A stretch of DNA of 6,355 nt from Actinomycetota bacterium (GCA_011682565.1 JAACEJ010000223.1:1-6355); one strand, 5' to 3'; counted from the first letter of the stretch, positions 1-6,309 are shown. Made by a program: numbers and translations. Notes: generated from the sequence alone by a model not told the origin.

Positions 1-190
1 TTCACACATTATAAGAAGGAGTCTTGCTCCATAGCACTCAGCACGCCCGCAAGACAATAACACACATAACCCACACACATTGCTCAAAGGACTTTGTGCG
101 CCGACACCAATATTGCATCCGTCTGACGCAATCCGGCAGCGATACGTCGCGCCATTGCAGTGGTCAGGATAGTAAAACGCCTTTAATAAG
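1..190. other. No recognisable gene or element
   Basis: I translated this stretch in the frames that stay open and found no recognisable protein. An 88-codon frame starting at position 24 is rich in His, Thr and Ser, has no family signature and overlaps the toxin remnant in another frame, so I treat it as chance. A weak 4-bp hairpin (GGAG/CTCC, about 19-31) lies near the left edge with no T-tract. I looked for integron attC core sites and saw none. The stretch may be decayed coding sequence belonging to the upstream neighbour. Confidence 0.5.
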
Positions 191-265
191 ATGGCAAATA
201 AAGAAAGACTCGAAACTTTCGACATCAAAAAATCTTTTAGCATTGAAAAACTGGCTGGAGTTTAG
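191..265 (+). pseudogene. Possible C-terminal remnant of a type II antitoxin
   Basis: This is a 24-codon open frame from ATG to TAG, ending in the peptide FSIEKLAGV. It stops two bases before the GTG start of the RelE/ParE-like toxin remnant. The toxin's Shine-Dalgarno GGAG (257-260) lies inside its last codons. This is the coupled antitoxin-then-toxin arrangement seen in many type II toxin-antitoxin operons. The frame is far too short for a whole antitoxin, and a TAA at 173-175 closes it upstream, so if the assignment is right only the tail survives. I do not recognise a specific antitoxin family. The call rests almost entirely on position and spacing, and a chance short frame is a real alternative. 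Confidence 0.3.
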
Positions 266-267
266 CT

Positions 268-445
268 GTGGAATACAAGATCATTTTTGACCCGAGTCGT
301 TCACCATGACTTTAAGGGGCTATACAGTCTGCGAGTCGGTAATTTTCGTGTGATCTATCATATTAAAGACGATTTAGTGATTGTGTTAAAGATTGGTCAT
401 CGGCAGGAAGTCTATGAAAACATTTTTCCCCTGGACACTGATTAG
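268..445 (+). pseudogene. Broken RelE/ParE-family toxin (internal deletion plus frameshift)
   Basis: Intact members of this family are small ribonucleases or gyrase inhibitors of about 85-95 residues. Here a GTG start, placed 7 bases after GGAG (257-260), opens a frame reading VEYKIIFDPSR. This is a typical first beta strand, and it ends at TGA (307-309). One frame over, from about 302 to TAG at 443-445, the sequence reads as the C-terminal half of the same family. It has GLYSLRVGNFRVIYHI, then DDLVIVLKIGHRQEVYENI, matching the familiar G-L-Y-R-x-R-V-G-x-Y-R-x-I-Y and V-x-x-I-G-H-R-x-x-V-Y blocks. The two helices that normally sit between these parts, roughly 30-35 residues, are missing, and the join is out of frame. 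No functional toxin can be made as read. An assembly error is possible, but a loss of about 100 bases plus a shift points to genuine decay. Confidence 0.7.
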
Positions 446-598
446 ATCGAATGTGTCGTACATGACTCGACTCCCGCCAGCATGGCCCCACTACTGGAAG
501 AAATTTTCATTTGCTTTTCACCTTTAAAAGCAGTTAATTTAGTTTTACACCAAAAACCGTATTGCAGATCGACTCATACTTAAATTATTGGAGACGCT
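446..598. other. Spacer upstream of the tricorn protease gene
   Basis: This spacer separates the toxin remnant from the protease gene. It becomes AT-rich toward its right end and should contain the protease promoter, but I find no pair of hexamers close enough to a consensus to name one. It carries the hairpin listed separately (512-532). Just before the next gene is a Shine-Dalgarno-like GGAGA (590-594). Confidence 0.5.
512..532 (+). terminator. 7-bp hairpin followed by T-rich DNA, possible terminator or operator
   Basis: TGCTTTT (512-518) and AAAAGCA (526-532) are perfect inverted repeats around a 7-base loop, followed by a T-rich but interrupted tail (533-546). It could end transcription from the decayed toxin locus or act as a protein-binding site upstream of the protease gene. 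The stem is AT-rich and therefore weak for an intrinsic terminator. Confidence 0.35.
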
Positions 599-3500
599 AT
601 GAAAAAGCTGCTTGCAGGATTGTTTCTCTTGTTTTTCCTTTTTGCAAACGCGCTCTTTGCAGAAAAAGAAGCCCGGCTGCTTCGTTTTCCCGCCATTTAT
701 GAAAACCAGATTGTATTCACTTATGCTGAAAACCTGTACACGGTGGCCGCAAGCGGCGGCATTGCCAGAAAACTGACCAATCATGTTGGTTCGGAAATTT
801 TTGCCCGTTTTTCCCCGGATGGCAAACAGATTGCTTTTACGGGACAGTACGACGGCAACACCGAAGTTTACGTCATGCCCGCAGAGGGCGGCGTACCGCA
901 GCGTCTTACTTATACCGCAACGCTCGGTCGTGACGATGTGGCCGATCGCATGGGGCCGAACAATATCGTCATGACCTGGAAGCATGACAACAACACGATC
1001 ATCTTTCGTTCGCGCATGCGGGATTTTAATTCCTTCAAAGGTCAGCTTTTCAGCGTCACGTTGGCCGGCGACATTCCCGAACAATTGCCTCTGCCGCGCG
1101 GTGGATTCTGTTCTTTTTCGCCGGATGACAAAAAACTGGCGTATAATCAAATCTTTCGCGAATTCCGCACCTGGAAACGCTACCGCGGCGGCATGGCGGA
1201 CGATGTGTGGATTTATGATTTTGCAACAAAGAAAACGGAAAACATCACCAACAATCCGGCGCAGGACATCATCCCGATGTGGTTTGGTAATAAAATCTAT
1301 TTTCTTTCCGACCGGGACGAAAACAAAAAGATGAATCTCTACGTCTATGATCTCACGACAAAGCAAACCAAAAAACTGACAAATTTTGTTGATTTTGACA
1401 TTAAATTTCCTTCCGCGGGAAAGAAAAATATCGTCTTTGAGAACGGCGGTTTTATTTATCGCTTTGATATAAATAATGAAAAATATGACCAGGTGCAAAT
1501 TCAAATCGCCGAGGATATGGCCAGCGGCAGGGGCGGCATCATCAAGGTGAGTGATAAAATCAACAGCTATGAAATTTCGCCGGATGGCAAACGCGCGCTT
1601 TTCTGTGCCCGCGGCGAAATTTTTACTGTGCCTGCAAAACATGGCGCCGTTCGCAATCTCACACAATCTTCAAACATTCATGAGCGCAACGCCAAATGGT
1701 CGCCCGATGGAAAATGGATTGCTTACCTTTCGGACGAGCATGGAGAGTTCGAGATTTACATTATTCCGCAGGATGGAAGCGGTCCTGCGCAACAAATCAC
1801 AACCGGGGCGGAAACCTATAAATACATAATTCGATGGTCGCCGGACAGCAAAAAGTTATTGTGGAGCGATAAAATGCTGCGTTTGCGCTATGTGGACATT
1901 GGCACGAAAAAGATTACAGATGTGGCCAAAGCAAAAGCCTGGGAGTTCAATCAATACGCTTGGTCACCGGACAGCAAATGGATTTCCTATGCCAAAACTG
2001 AACTGTCGGAAATGGCAAAAATCTATTTGTATTCGCTGGAACAGAAAAGCTCTTTTGCGGTAACGGATGGCTGGTATGACTCTTCCCGACCCTCTTTTAG
2101 CAGCGACGGCAAATACCTCCTGTTTGTGTCCAGCCGTGATTTTCACCCGCTTTACAGTCAGGTTGAATGGAATTATGCCTACCAGGACATGTCCCGTCCA
2201 TATCTGGTAACCCTTTCTAAAAAAGTTGATTCACCCTTCAAGCCTCAAAGTGATGAAGTGGAAATCAAAAAAGCGAAAAAACAGGAAAAGAAAAAAGACG
2301 AAAAGAAGAAAGAGGAAAAAAAGCCGGTGGTGGTACAAGTCGATCCGGACGGCATAAAAGACAGAATAGTGGGAATTCCTGTTCAGGCGTCAAACTATAG
2401 TGCCCCCAATATTGTCGGCGACAATTTTTACTACATTCGTAAAGGCAGCAAGGACAAAAAACCAAGTCTCCTCTTTTATAATTTAAAAGAAAAAAAGGAA
2501 ACCAACGTTGGACAGATTAACGGCTATGAAATTTCTGCGGATCAAAAGAAAATGCTGGTTTCCTCCGATAAATCTTATTACATCATTGATGTTCCTAAAG
2601 CAAAAGTGGAACTGAAGGAAAAGCTGGATCTTTCCGGCATGGAAATGACCCTCGACCGCCACCAGGAATGGGTACAGATTTTCAACGAATGCTGGCGACA
2701 AATGCGGGACTTTTTCTATGCTCCAAACATGAACGGCGTAAACTGGAAAGGGATGCACGACAAATTCCGTCCACTGGTGGATTATGTCAACGACAGAAAT
2801 GACTTGACGTATATCCTGGGCGAGATGGTCGGCAACCTGAACATCGGCCACGCTTATGTTGGCGGTGGAGATCGGCCTCAGGCAAAACGGATCAAGACAG
2901 GTTTGCTCGGTGCAGAACTGGTGCGCGACCAGAAAAGCAAATACTACAGAATCAAAAAAATCCTCAAGGGTGAAAATTGGAGTAAATCCATGCGCTCGCC
3001 GCTGACGGAAATTGGAGTGAATGCTAAAGTCGGTGATTACATTCTGGCGATCGACGGTAAGCCGACAAACAAAATGCGCAACATTTACGAACAATTGCTC
3101 GACAAAGTGGACAAGCAGGTTAAACTAAAATTAAGCGCAACCCCGACAGAAAAGGGCAGTCGGGAGGTCATCGTTAAACCCATTGGAGATGAACACAAAC
3201 TGTATTATTACAATTGGGTTGAAAACAATATTAAAAAAGTGACCGAGGCGACGGGAGGAAAAGTCGGCTACATTCATGTGCCGGATATGGGCGTCGACGG
3301 CTTGAATGAATTCGTCAAACATTTCTACCCCCAGGTTCGGAAAAAAGCGCTGATCATCGATGTGCGCGGTAATGGCGGCGGAAATGTTTCGCCCATGTTG
3401 ATCGAGCGTCTGCGTCGAAAAATCGCCATGATCGACAAGCCGCGGAATGTTGCACCTTCCACCGATCCCGGCGGTATGATTTACGGTCCCAAAGTTTGTC

Positions 3501-3859
3501 TTTTGGATGAATTCTCTGCCTCGGACGGTGATATTTTTCCCTATCGTTTCAAGAAATATAAACTGGGAAAACTCATCGGCAAACGATCCTGGGGCGGTGT
3601 TGTCGGTATTCGCGGCTCTCTGCCGCTGGTGGATGGCGGCTATATGATGAAACCCGAGTTTGCTTCCTACAGTGTGGACGGCAAAAAGTGGATCATTGAA
3701 GGACACGGTGTTGACCCCGATATTGTCGTTGACAACGATCCGGCCAAGGAATATGCGGGCATCGATCAACAGTTAAACAAAGCAATAGAAGTGATTAAGG
3801 AAGAACTCAAAACGCAGGAAAAAACGCTGCCACCACCGCCGCCATATCCGGTGAAATAG
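599..3859 (+). CDS. Exported tricorn protease homologue (peptidase family S41)
   Basis: This is a 1086-residue serine peptidase of the tricorn type, close in length and order to Thermoplasma tricorn (about 1071 residues), which trims short peptides to di- to tetrapeptides. Residues 1-21 form a signal peptide: MKK, a long hydrophobic stretch, then ANA/LFA, with cleavage probably after Ala18 or Ala21. The protein is therefore predicted to be periplasmic or secreted, unlike the cytosolic archaeal enzyme. Two beta-propellers follow (about 40-310 and 320-680), marked by PD40 motifs such as FSPDGKQIAF, WSPDGKWIAYLS and WSPDSKWISY. A Lys/Glu-rich insert lies at 552-575, a PDZ domain at about 768-861, and the C-terminal catalytic domain after it. 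The catalytic set looks intact: His751 in GHAYV, Ser975-Asp976 in SASDGD, and Glu1034 in EGHGVDPDI, plus DVRGNGGG and SWGGVVG. The protein ends in a proline run. GGAGA at 590-594 precedes the ATG. It is probably co-transcribed with the Nudix gene 29 bases downstream. Confidence 0.95.
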   Translation: MKKLLAGLFLLFFLFANALFAEKEARLLRFPAIYENQIVFTYAENLYTVAASGGIARKLTNHVGSEIFARFSPDGKQIAFTGQYDGNTEVYVMPAEGGVPQRLTYTATLGRDDVADRMGPNNIVMTWKHDNNTIIFRSRMRDFNSFKGQLFSVTLAGDIPEQLPLPRGGFCSFSPDDKKLAYNQIFREFRTWKRYRGGMADDVWIYDFATKKTENITNNPAQDIIPMWFGNKIYFLSDRDENKKMNLYVYDLTTKQTKKLTNFVDFDIKFPSAGKKNIVFENGGFIYRFDINNEKYDQVQIQIAEDMASGRGGIIKVSDKINSYEISPDGKRALFCARGEIFTVPAKHGAVRNLTQSSNIHERNAKWSPDGKWIAYLSDEHGEFEIYIIPQDGSGPAQQITTGAETYKYIIRWSPDSKKLLWSDKMLRLRYVDIGTKKITDVAKAKAWEFNQYAWSPDSKWISYAKTELSEMAKIYLYSLEQKSSFAVTDGWYDSSRPSFSSDGKYLLFVSSRDFHPLYSQVEWNYAYQDMSRPYLVTLSKKVDSPFKPQSDEVEIKKAKKQEKKKDEKKKEEKKPVVVQVDPDGIKDRIVGIPVQASNYSAPNIVGDNFYYIRKGSKDKKPSLLFYNLKEKKETNVGQINGYEISADQKKMLVSSDKSYYIIDVPKAKVELKEKLDLSGMEMTLDRHQEWVQIFNECWRQMRDFFYAPNMNGVNWKGMHDKFRPLVDYVNDRNDLTYILGEMVGNLNIGHAYVGGGDRPQAKRIKTGLLGAELVRDQKSKYYRIKKILKGENWSKSMRSPLTEIGVNAKVGDYILAIDGKPTNKMRNIYEQLLDKVDKQVKLKLSATPTEKGSREVIVKPIGDEHKLYYYNWVENNIKKVTEATGGKVGYIHVPDMGVDGLNEFVKHFYPQVRKKALIIDVRGNGGGNVSPMLIERLRRKIAMIDKPRNVAPSTDPGGMIYGPKVCLLDEFSASDGDIFPYRFKKYKLGKLIGKRSWGGVVGIRGSLPLVDGGYMMKPEFASYSVDGKKWIIEGHGVDPDIVVDNDPAKEYAGIDQQLNKAIEVIKEELKTQEKTLPPPPPYPVK

Positions 3860-3888
3860 AAAATCATATCAAAAGGTAATTTATAATT

Positions 3889-4476
3889 ATGCAAGTTCAC
3901 ATCATTGAAAGAAGCAACCTGTACGAGGGATTTTTTAAGCTGGAAAAAGCTGTGCTGCAATTTGAAAAATTCGACGGTACCATGAGCGAAAAAGTCAGCC
4001 GCCTTAATGTCTATCGCGGTGATGCTGTTGCAGTACTGCTCTATGATTCAAAGCGTGGAAAAATCATTTTGGTCAGACAATTCCGCTACCCCATTCACAC
4101 CGTGGAACCGGAAAACGGCTGGCTGCTGGAAGTTGTTGCGGGATCCATCGAAAACAACTGCGACCCGATCGAAACGGCTGTGCGTGAAACGGAAGAAGAG
4201 GCGGGTTACAAACTCGATCCGTCTCTCTTCACTCCGTTGGGAAAATGTTACCCCAGCCCCGGCGGCACATCGGAACGCGTTTATCTGTTTACTGCCGATG
4301 TGGCTGAAATCCACAGAGCAAACGACGGCGGCGGCCTGGATGAGGAGCATGAGGACATCCAACTCGTTGAACTGGACTACCAGGAAGCATTCCAAATGGT
4401 TGATGAGGGTGAAATTTGTGATGCAAAATCGTTGTTAACGTTGCAATGGCTTCGTGGAAAAATAAAAGCACAATAA
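3889..4476 (+). CDS. Nudix hydrolase, NudK/ADP-ribose pyrophosphatase type
   Basis: This is a 195-residue cytoplasmic Nudix enzyme that should cleave nucleoside diphosphate sugars such as ADP-ribose or GDP-mannose into a monophosphate and a sugar phosphate, using divalent metal. The Nudix box spans residues 85-107. Its metal-binding end RETEEEAGY (99-107) is intact, but the first conserved Glu is Cys91 and the hydrophobic residue after RE is Thr. Family features around it include VRQFRYP, LLEVVAGSIE before and in the box, YPSPGGTSERVYLF after it, and a RANDGGGLDEEHEDI block close to the RANAGGG-x-EDEDI of E. coli NudK. The C-terminal GEICDAKSLLTLQWL also resembles NudK, whose length is similar. 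Substrate cannot be fixed from sequence. The ATG has only a weak AAAAGG 12 bases upstream. A second in-frame ATG at 3982 would delete the N-terminal strands, so I keep the first. It follows the protease gene in the same direction, probably in one transcript. Confidence 0.92.
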   Translation: MQVHIIERSNLYEGFFKLEKAVLQFEKFDGTMSEKVSRLNVYRGDAVAVLLYDSKRGKIILVRQFRYPIHTVEPENGWLLEVVAGSIENNCDPIETAVRETEEEAGYKLDPSLFTPLGKCYPSPGGTSERVYLFTADVAEIHRANDGGGLDEEHEDIQLVELDYQEAFQMVDEGEICDAKSLLTLQWLRGKIKAQ

Positions 4477-4487
4477 ACGTGGGGATC

Positions 4488-4502
4488 AGTTACAGAGTAA
4501 CT
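4488..4502 (+). other. Small perfect hairpin downstream of the Nudix gene
   Basis: AGTTAC and GTAACT form a 6-bp perfect stem with a 3-base AGA loop, 11 bases after the Nudix stop codon. GGGGA (4481-4485) and TTCCC a few bases beyond could add an outer stem with one G-U pair. No T-run follows, so it is not a classic intrinsic terminator. It may protect or mark the 3' end of the protease-Nudix transcript. Confidence 0.3.
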
Positions 4503-4525
4503 CAAAGAAAGTGAGGTTCCCTTAC

Positions 4526-4642
4526 GTGCCCAAATCACAAGCCTCTATACAAGACAAGGCAATTATCCAAAGCTTTTGCGGCGAATTTAATCTCGAAAGA
4601 AAATCCGCCGCGAAACAAAAATGTTGTATGATTCCGAGGTAA
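4526..4642 (+). pseudogene. 38-codon frame resembling the N-terminus of ThiL, possible decayed partial copy
   Basis: The frame runs from GTG (with AGG at 4514-4516 nine bases upstream) to TAA. Its middle reads IIQSFCGEFNLERKS, which lines up with NIKEFGGEFKLIEKLS at the start of the ThiL encoded downstream at 5309. The shared residues are F, G, E, F, L and K in the same spacing. The DNA agrees too: 4578-4590 matches 5328-5340 at 12 of 13 bases. A further match (ACAAAAATGT) begins at 4615 here and at 5373 in thiL, but 8 bases closer to the first match, which implies a frame-breaking gap. Beyond this the likeness fades. The most conserved stretch overlaps a long inverted repeat (4574-4615), so the resemblance might be coincidental. 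It could be a truncated paralogue or duplication debris. Confidence 0.3.
4574..4615. terminator. Long imperfect hairpin between convergent genes, possible transcript-end structure
   Basis: GCGGCG (4578-4583) pairs perfectly with CGCCGC (4606-4611). The stem extends outward through TTTT/GAAA, with one G-T pair at its inner end. After one A-C mismatch it extends inward through ATTT/AAAT. A two-base AA bulge and TCT/AGA then close on a CGAA loop. This gives about 17 pairs over 42 bases. It sits between the ends of the Nudix gene (+) and the RRM gene (-), where transcript ends are expected. Neither strand has a T-run directly after the stem, so classic Rho-independent termination is not shown. 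A protective or Rho-dependent role is possible. Confidence 0.4.
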
Positions 4643-4708
4643 TGTACACCACGCTACACAATGCAGTCGTCGTCTATGCCTGCGTAGATCACTCGTGCCT
4701 TGATAAGA

Positions 4709-5011
4709 TTACCAGGAACGAGAGCGATTACCGCCTCCGCCACCTGAACGATGACCACCCGAGCGTTCTTTACGCGGACGGGCTTCATTTACGATTAATG
4801 AACGTCCATCTATCTCCGTGCCATTAACCTCCTGGATAGCTTTCAAGGCATCTGCCTTGGCAGGCATTTCAACAAATCCAAAACCCCGAAGCTCGCCGGA
4901 ATATTGATCCTTGATTAATTTGACTTCTGCAACTTCGCCATGTTCTGCAAAAAGATTACGAACCGCTTCTTCAGTTATGGTCTTGGGCAAATTACCGACA
5001 TAAATATTCAA
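4709..5011 (-). CDS. Single-RRM RNA-binding protein with Gly/Arg-rich tail
   Basis: This is a 100-residue cytoplasmic RNA-binding protein of the type widespread in cyanobacteria and many environmental bacteria, often thought to act in RNA folding or stability and cold response. One RRM fold fills residues 1-78. RNP2 is IYVGNL (3-8), helix 1 is TEEAVRNLFAEHG, RNP1 is RGFGFVEM (42-49) with both key aromatic residues, and the last strand is SLIVNEARPR. The tail (79-100) is basic and Gly/Ser-rich and ends in NRSRSW, as in other members. The start codon is TTG (5011-5009), chosen because the RRM begins immediately with its first strand and a GAGGAG lies 6 bases upstream. It is convergent with the Nudix gene and divergent from thiL, so it is probably transcribed alone. 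Its RNA targets cannot be inferred. Confidence 0.93.
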   Translation of the reverse strand: MNIYVGNLPKTITEEAVRNLFAEHGEVAEVKLIKDQYSGELRGFGFVEMPAKADALKAIQEVNGTEIDGRSLIVNEARPRKERSGGHRSGGGGGNRSRSW

Positions 5012-5017
5012 TTTTTG

Positions 5018-5023
5018 CTCCTC
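5018..5023 (-). promoter_or_regulatory. Strong Shine-Dalgarno site fixing a TTG start
   Basis: GAGGAG on the - strand lies 6 bases before the TTG start of the RRM gene. No in-frame ATG falls near the expected N-terminus, so this site is the main evidence for the start. It is the clearest ribosome binding site in the window. Confidence 0.75.
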
Positions 5024-5059
5024 AAGAAAAATAAAAAGTTTTGCCAGGAATCGATTTTA

Positions 5060-5090
5060 ATTATATCGGAATGGATTGTGAAATTATCAA
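5060..5090 (-). promoter_or_regulatory. Candidate sigma-70-type promoter for the RRM gene
   Basis: On the - strand, TTGATA (5090-5085) and an exact TATAAT (5065-5060) are separated by 19 bases, slightly longer than ideal. Transcription would begin near 5053 and give a leader of about 40 bases before the TTG start. The perfect -10 box is persuasive, but the surrounding DNA is very AT-rich, so chance matches are likely. If the host belongs to Bacteroidota, its promoter consensus would differ. Confidence 0.4.
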
Positions 5091-5308
5091 TCAATTTGGC
5101 AATAGAATTTTGAATTATTAAAGATAAGGTAAACATTCTAACATTCCAAGACTTTTTTTATCACAATCGCTCATATCTTTGCTCAAAAAACTGCAAGGAA
5201 TTTTACAATCATTGAAGTAAATTTGAAAAATGCAGGTAACGAAAAAAGATTACTCCAACAAATATTTCAAATTCCGGATTACCAAATAATAAAGTGTGCG
5301 GAAAAACT
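5091..5308. other. AT-rich divergent spacer upstream of thiL
   Basis: This spacer lies between the divergent RRM and thiL genes. TTGGCA (5096-5101) could be a -35 box, but no good -10 box follows at the right distance. TATCTTTG (5174-5181) fits the TAnnTTTG shape of Bacteroidota -7 boxes, though I see no TTTG at the expected -33 distance. A 19-residue, lysine-rich open frame (5230-5289) ends 19 bases before thiL with no convincing ribosome binding site. I checked for the conserved TPP riboswitch core and did not find it. Confidence 0.4.
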
Positions 5309-6253
5309 ATGAATATAAAAGAATTCGGCGGGGAATTTAAACTCATTGAAAAACTAAGCCGTACGGCAAGGAACAAAAATGTCATCGTCGGCATTGGTGA
5401 CGATGCGGCGGTGGTTAAATTCGGCAATCAAAAGTTGATCATCACTTCGGATATGATGTGCGAAGACGAGCACTTTTCTACGACATATTATTCCCCTAAA
5501 CAAATAGGCATCAAAGCAATGGCTTCCAACCTGTCTGATATTGCCGCCATGGGGGCAAGACCGCTTTACGCTATCGTCTCCATTTCTTTAAGTGATAAAA
5601 CAACCGTGGAGGTTGTCGGGGAAATATACAGAGGTTTGTACCAGGCAACTGATGCGTATAACGTCGATATTATCGGTGGTGATACCACCCATGCTTCCAT
5701 TCTGGTTATCAACATCACCTTGTTCGGAGAAACAGATAATGGAAAAATCATCACCAGGGCCGGAGCGCGGCCGGGAGATGTCATCAAAGTAACCGGCCCG
5801 CTGGGTGGTTCCGAAGCGGGACTCCGGCTCCTAAAGGACAAAGTGCGTGGATTTGAACGTGTAAAAAAACTGCACACCGAACCCTCCTGTCGTCTGGATA
5901 TTTCCGATCAAATAGCCCATTATGCCACAGCCATGGCAGACATAAGCGACGGCCTGGCTTCGGATTTACGCAATATCTGCAAAAGCAGCGGTGTTGGTGC
6001 AATCATTAACCGGGAGGCCATTCCCGTTGCAGATGACGTCAAAAGAGCTGCGCTTCTTTTGGGAACATTGCCTGCCGATCTCGCCTTGTATGGCGGCGAA
6101 GATTATGAACTGCTCTATACCCTGCCGGAGAATTTTTCCGACCTGGTCCCGGGGGTACAGATCGGAAAAATCATTTCAAATGAAAAAATATATCTCGACA
6201 ATAAAGGTGAAAGAACAGAACTAACCCAATTCGGTTTTGATCATTTTCTGTAA
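5309..6253 (+). CDS. thiL: Thiamine-monophosphate kinase
   Basis: ThiL uses ATP to phosphorylate thiamine monophosphate to thiamine diphosphate, the active cofactor, in the cytoplasm. The 314 residues match the family (E. coli ThiL is 325). All landmark motifs are present: GGEFKLIEKL at the N-terminus (7-16), GIGDDAAVV (28-36), SDMMCEDEHF (47-56), NLSDIAAMGARP (74-85), GGDTT (123-127), a GPLGGSEAGL glycine-rich turn, DISDGLASDL (211-220) and YGGEDYELL (261-269). The acidic residues that bind magnesium and phosphate are intact, so it should be active. I start at the ATG at 5309, with GGA 6 bases upstream, because it places GEF where the family has it. A GTG at 5294 would add five residues (MCGKT) without support. 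No other thiamine gene is nearby and no TPP riboswitch is visible. It is divergent from the RRM gene and appears monocistronic within the window. Confidence 0.96.
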   Translation: MNIKEFGGEFKLIEKLSRTARNKNVIVGIGDDAAVVKFGNQKLIITSDMMCEDEHFSTTYYSPKQIGIKAMASNLSDIAAMGARPLYAIVSISLSDKTTVEVVGEIYRGLYQATDAYNVDIIGGDTTHASILVINITLFGETDNGKIITRAGARPGDVIKVTGPLGGSEAGLRLLKDKVRGFERVKKLHTEPSCRLDISDQIAHYATAMADISDGLASDLRNICKSSGVGAIINREAIPVADDVKRAALLLGTLPADLALYGGEDYELLYTLPENFSDLVPGVQIGKIISNEKIYLDNKGERTELTQFGFDHFL

Positions 6254-6309
6254 TCACTTTCCCCAAGCTGATTTTATTCATTCGGGAGTAATTCAAAGTC
6301 GAAAAGCAT

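Noticed and set aside
1..190. Integron attC site or mobile element end
   Set aside because: No RYYYAAC/GTTRRRY pairs or terminal inverted repeats could be found.
24..290. 88-codon + strand frame at the left edge
   Set aside because: Composition is odd, no motif is visible, and it overlaps the better supported toxin remnant in another frame.
545..1666. 373-codon open frame on the - strand
   Set aside because: It lies entirely opposite the well-supported protease gene, shows no recognisable motifs, and reads as antisense of propeller-coding DNA.
2483..3769. Two long - strand open frames (203 and 212 codons)
   Set aside because: Both are antisense to the PDZ and catalytic domains of the protease and have no family signature.
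4621..4827. 68-codon + strand frame across the end of the RRM gene
   Set aside because: Its second half is antisense to the RRM gene. A stretch reading NAVVVYACVDHSCL faintly recalls the ThiL DDAAVVKF region, but spacing is wrong and the match too weak to extend the fragment.
5230..5289. 19-residue lysine-rich frame just before thiL, considered as a leader peptide
   Set aside because: It lacks a convincing ribosome binding site, has no attenuator-like hairpins around it, and such frames are expected by chance in AT-rich DNA.
5091..5308. TPP riboswitch upstream of thiL
   Set aside because: The conserved core elements (CUGAGA and ACCUGAUCUGG-like segments) are not present.
5294..5308. GTG at 5294 as the start of thiL
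   Set aside because: It adds five residues not expected for the family, and the ATG at 5309 has its own GGA at proper spacing.
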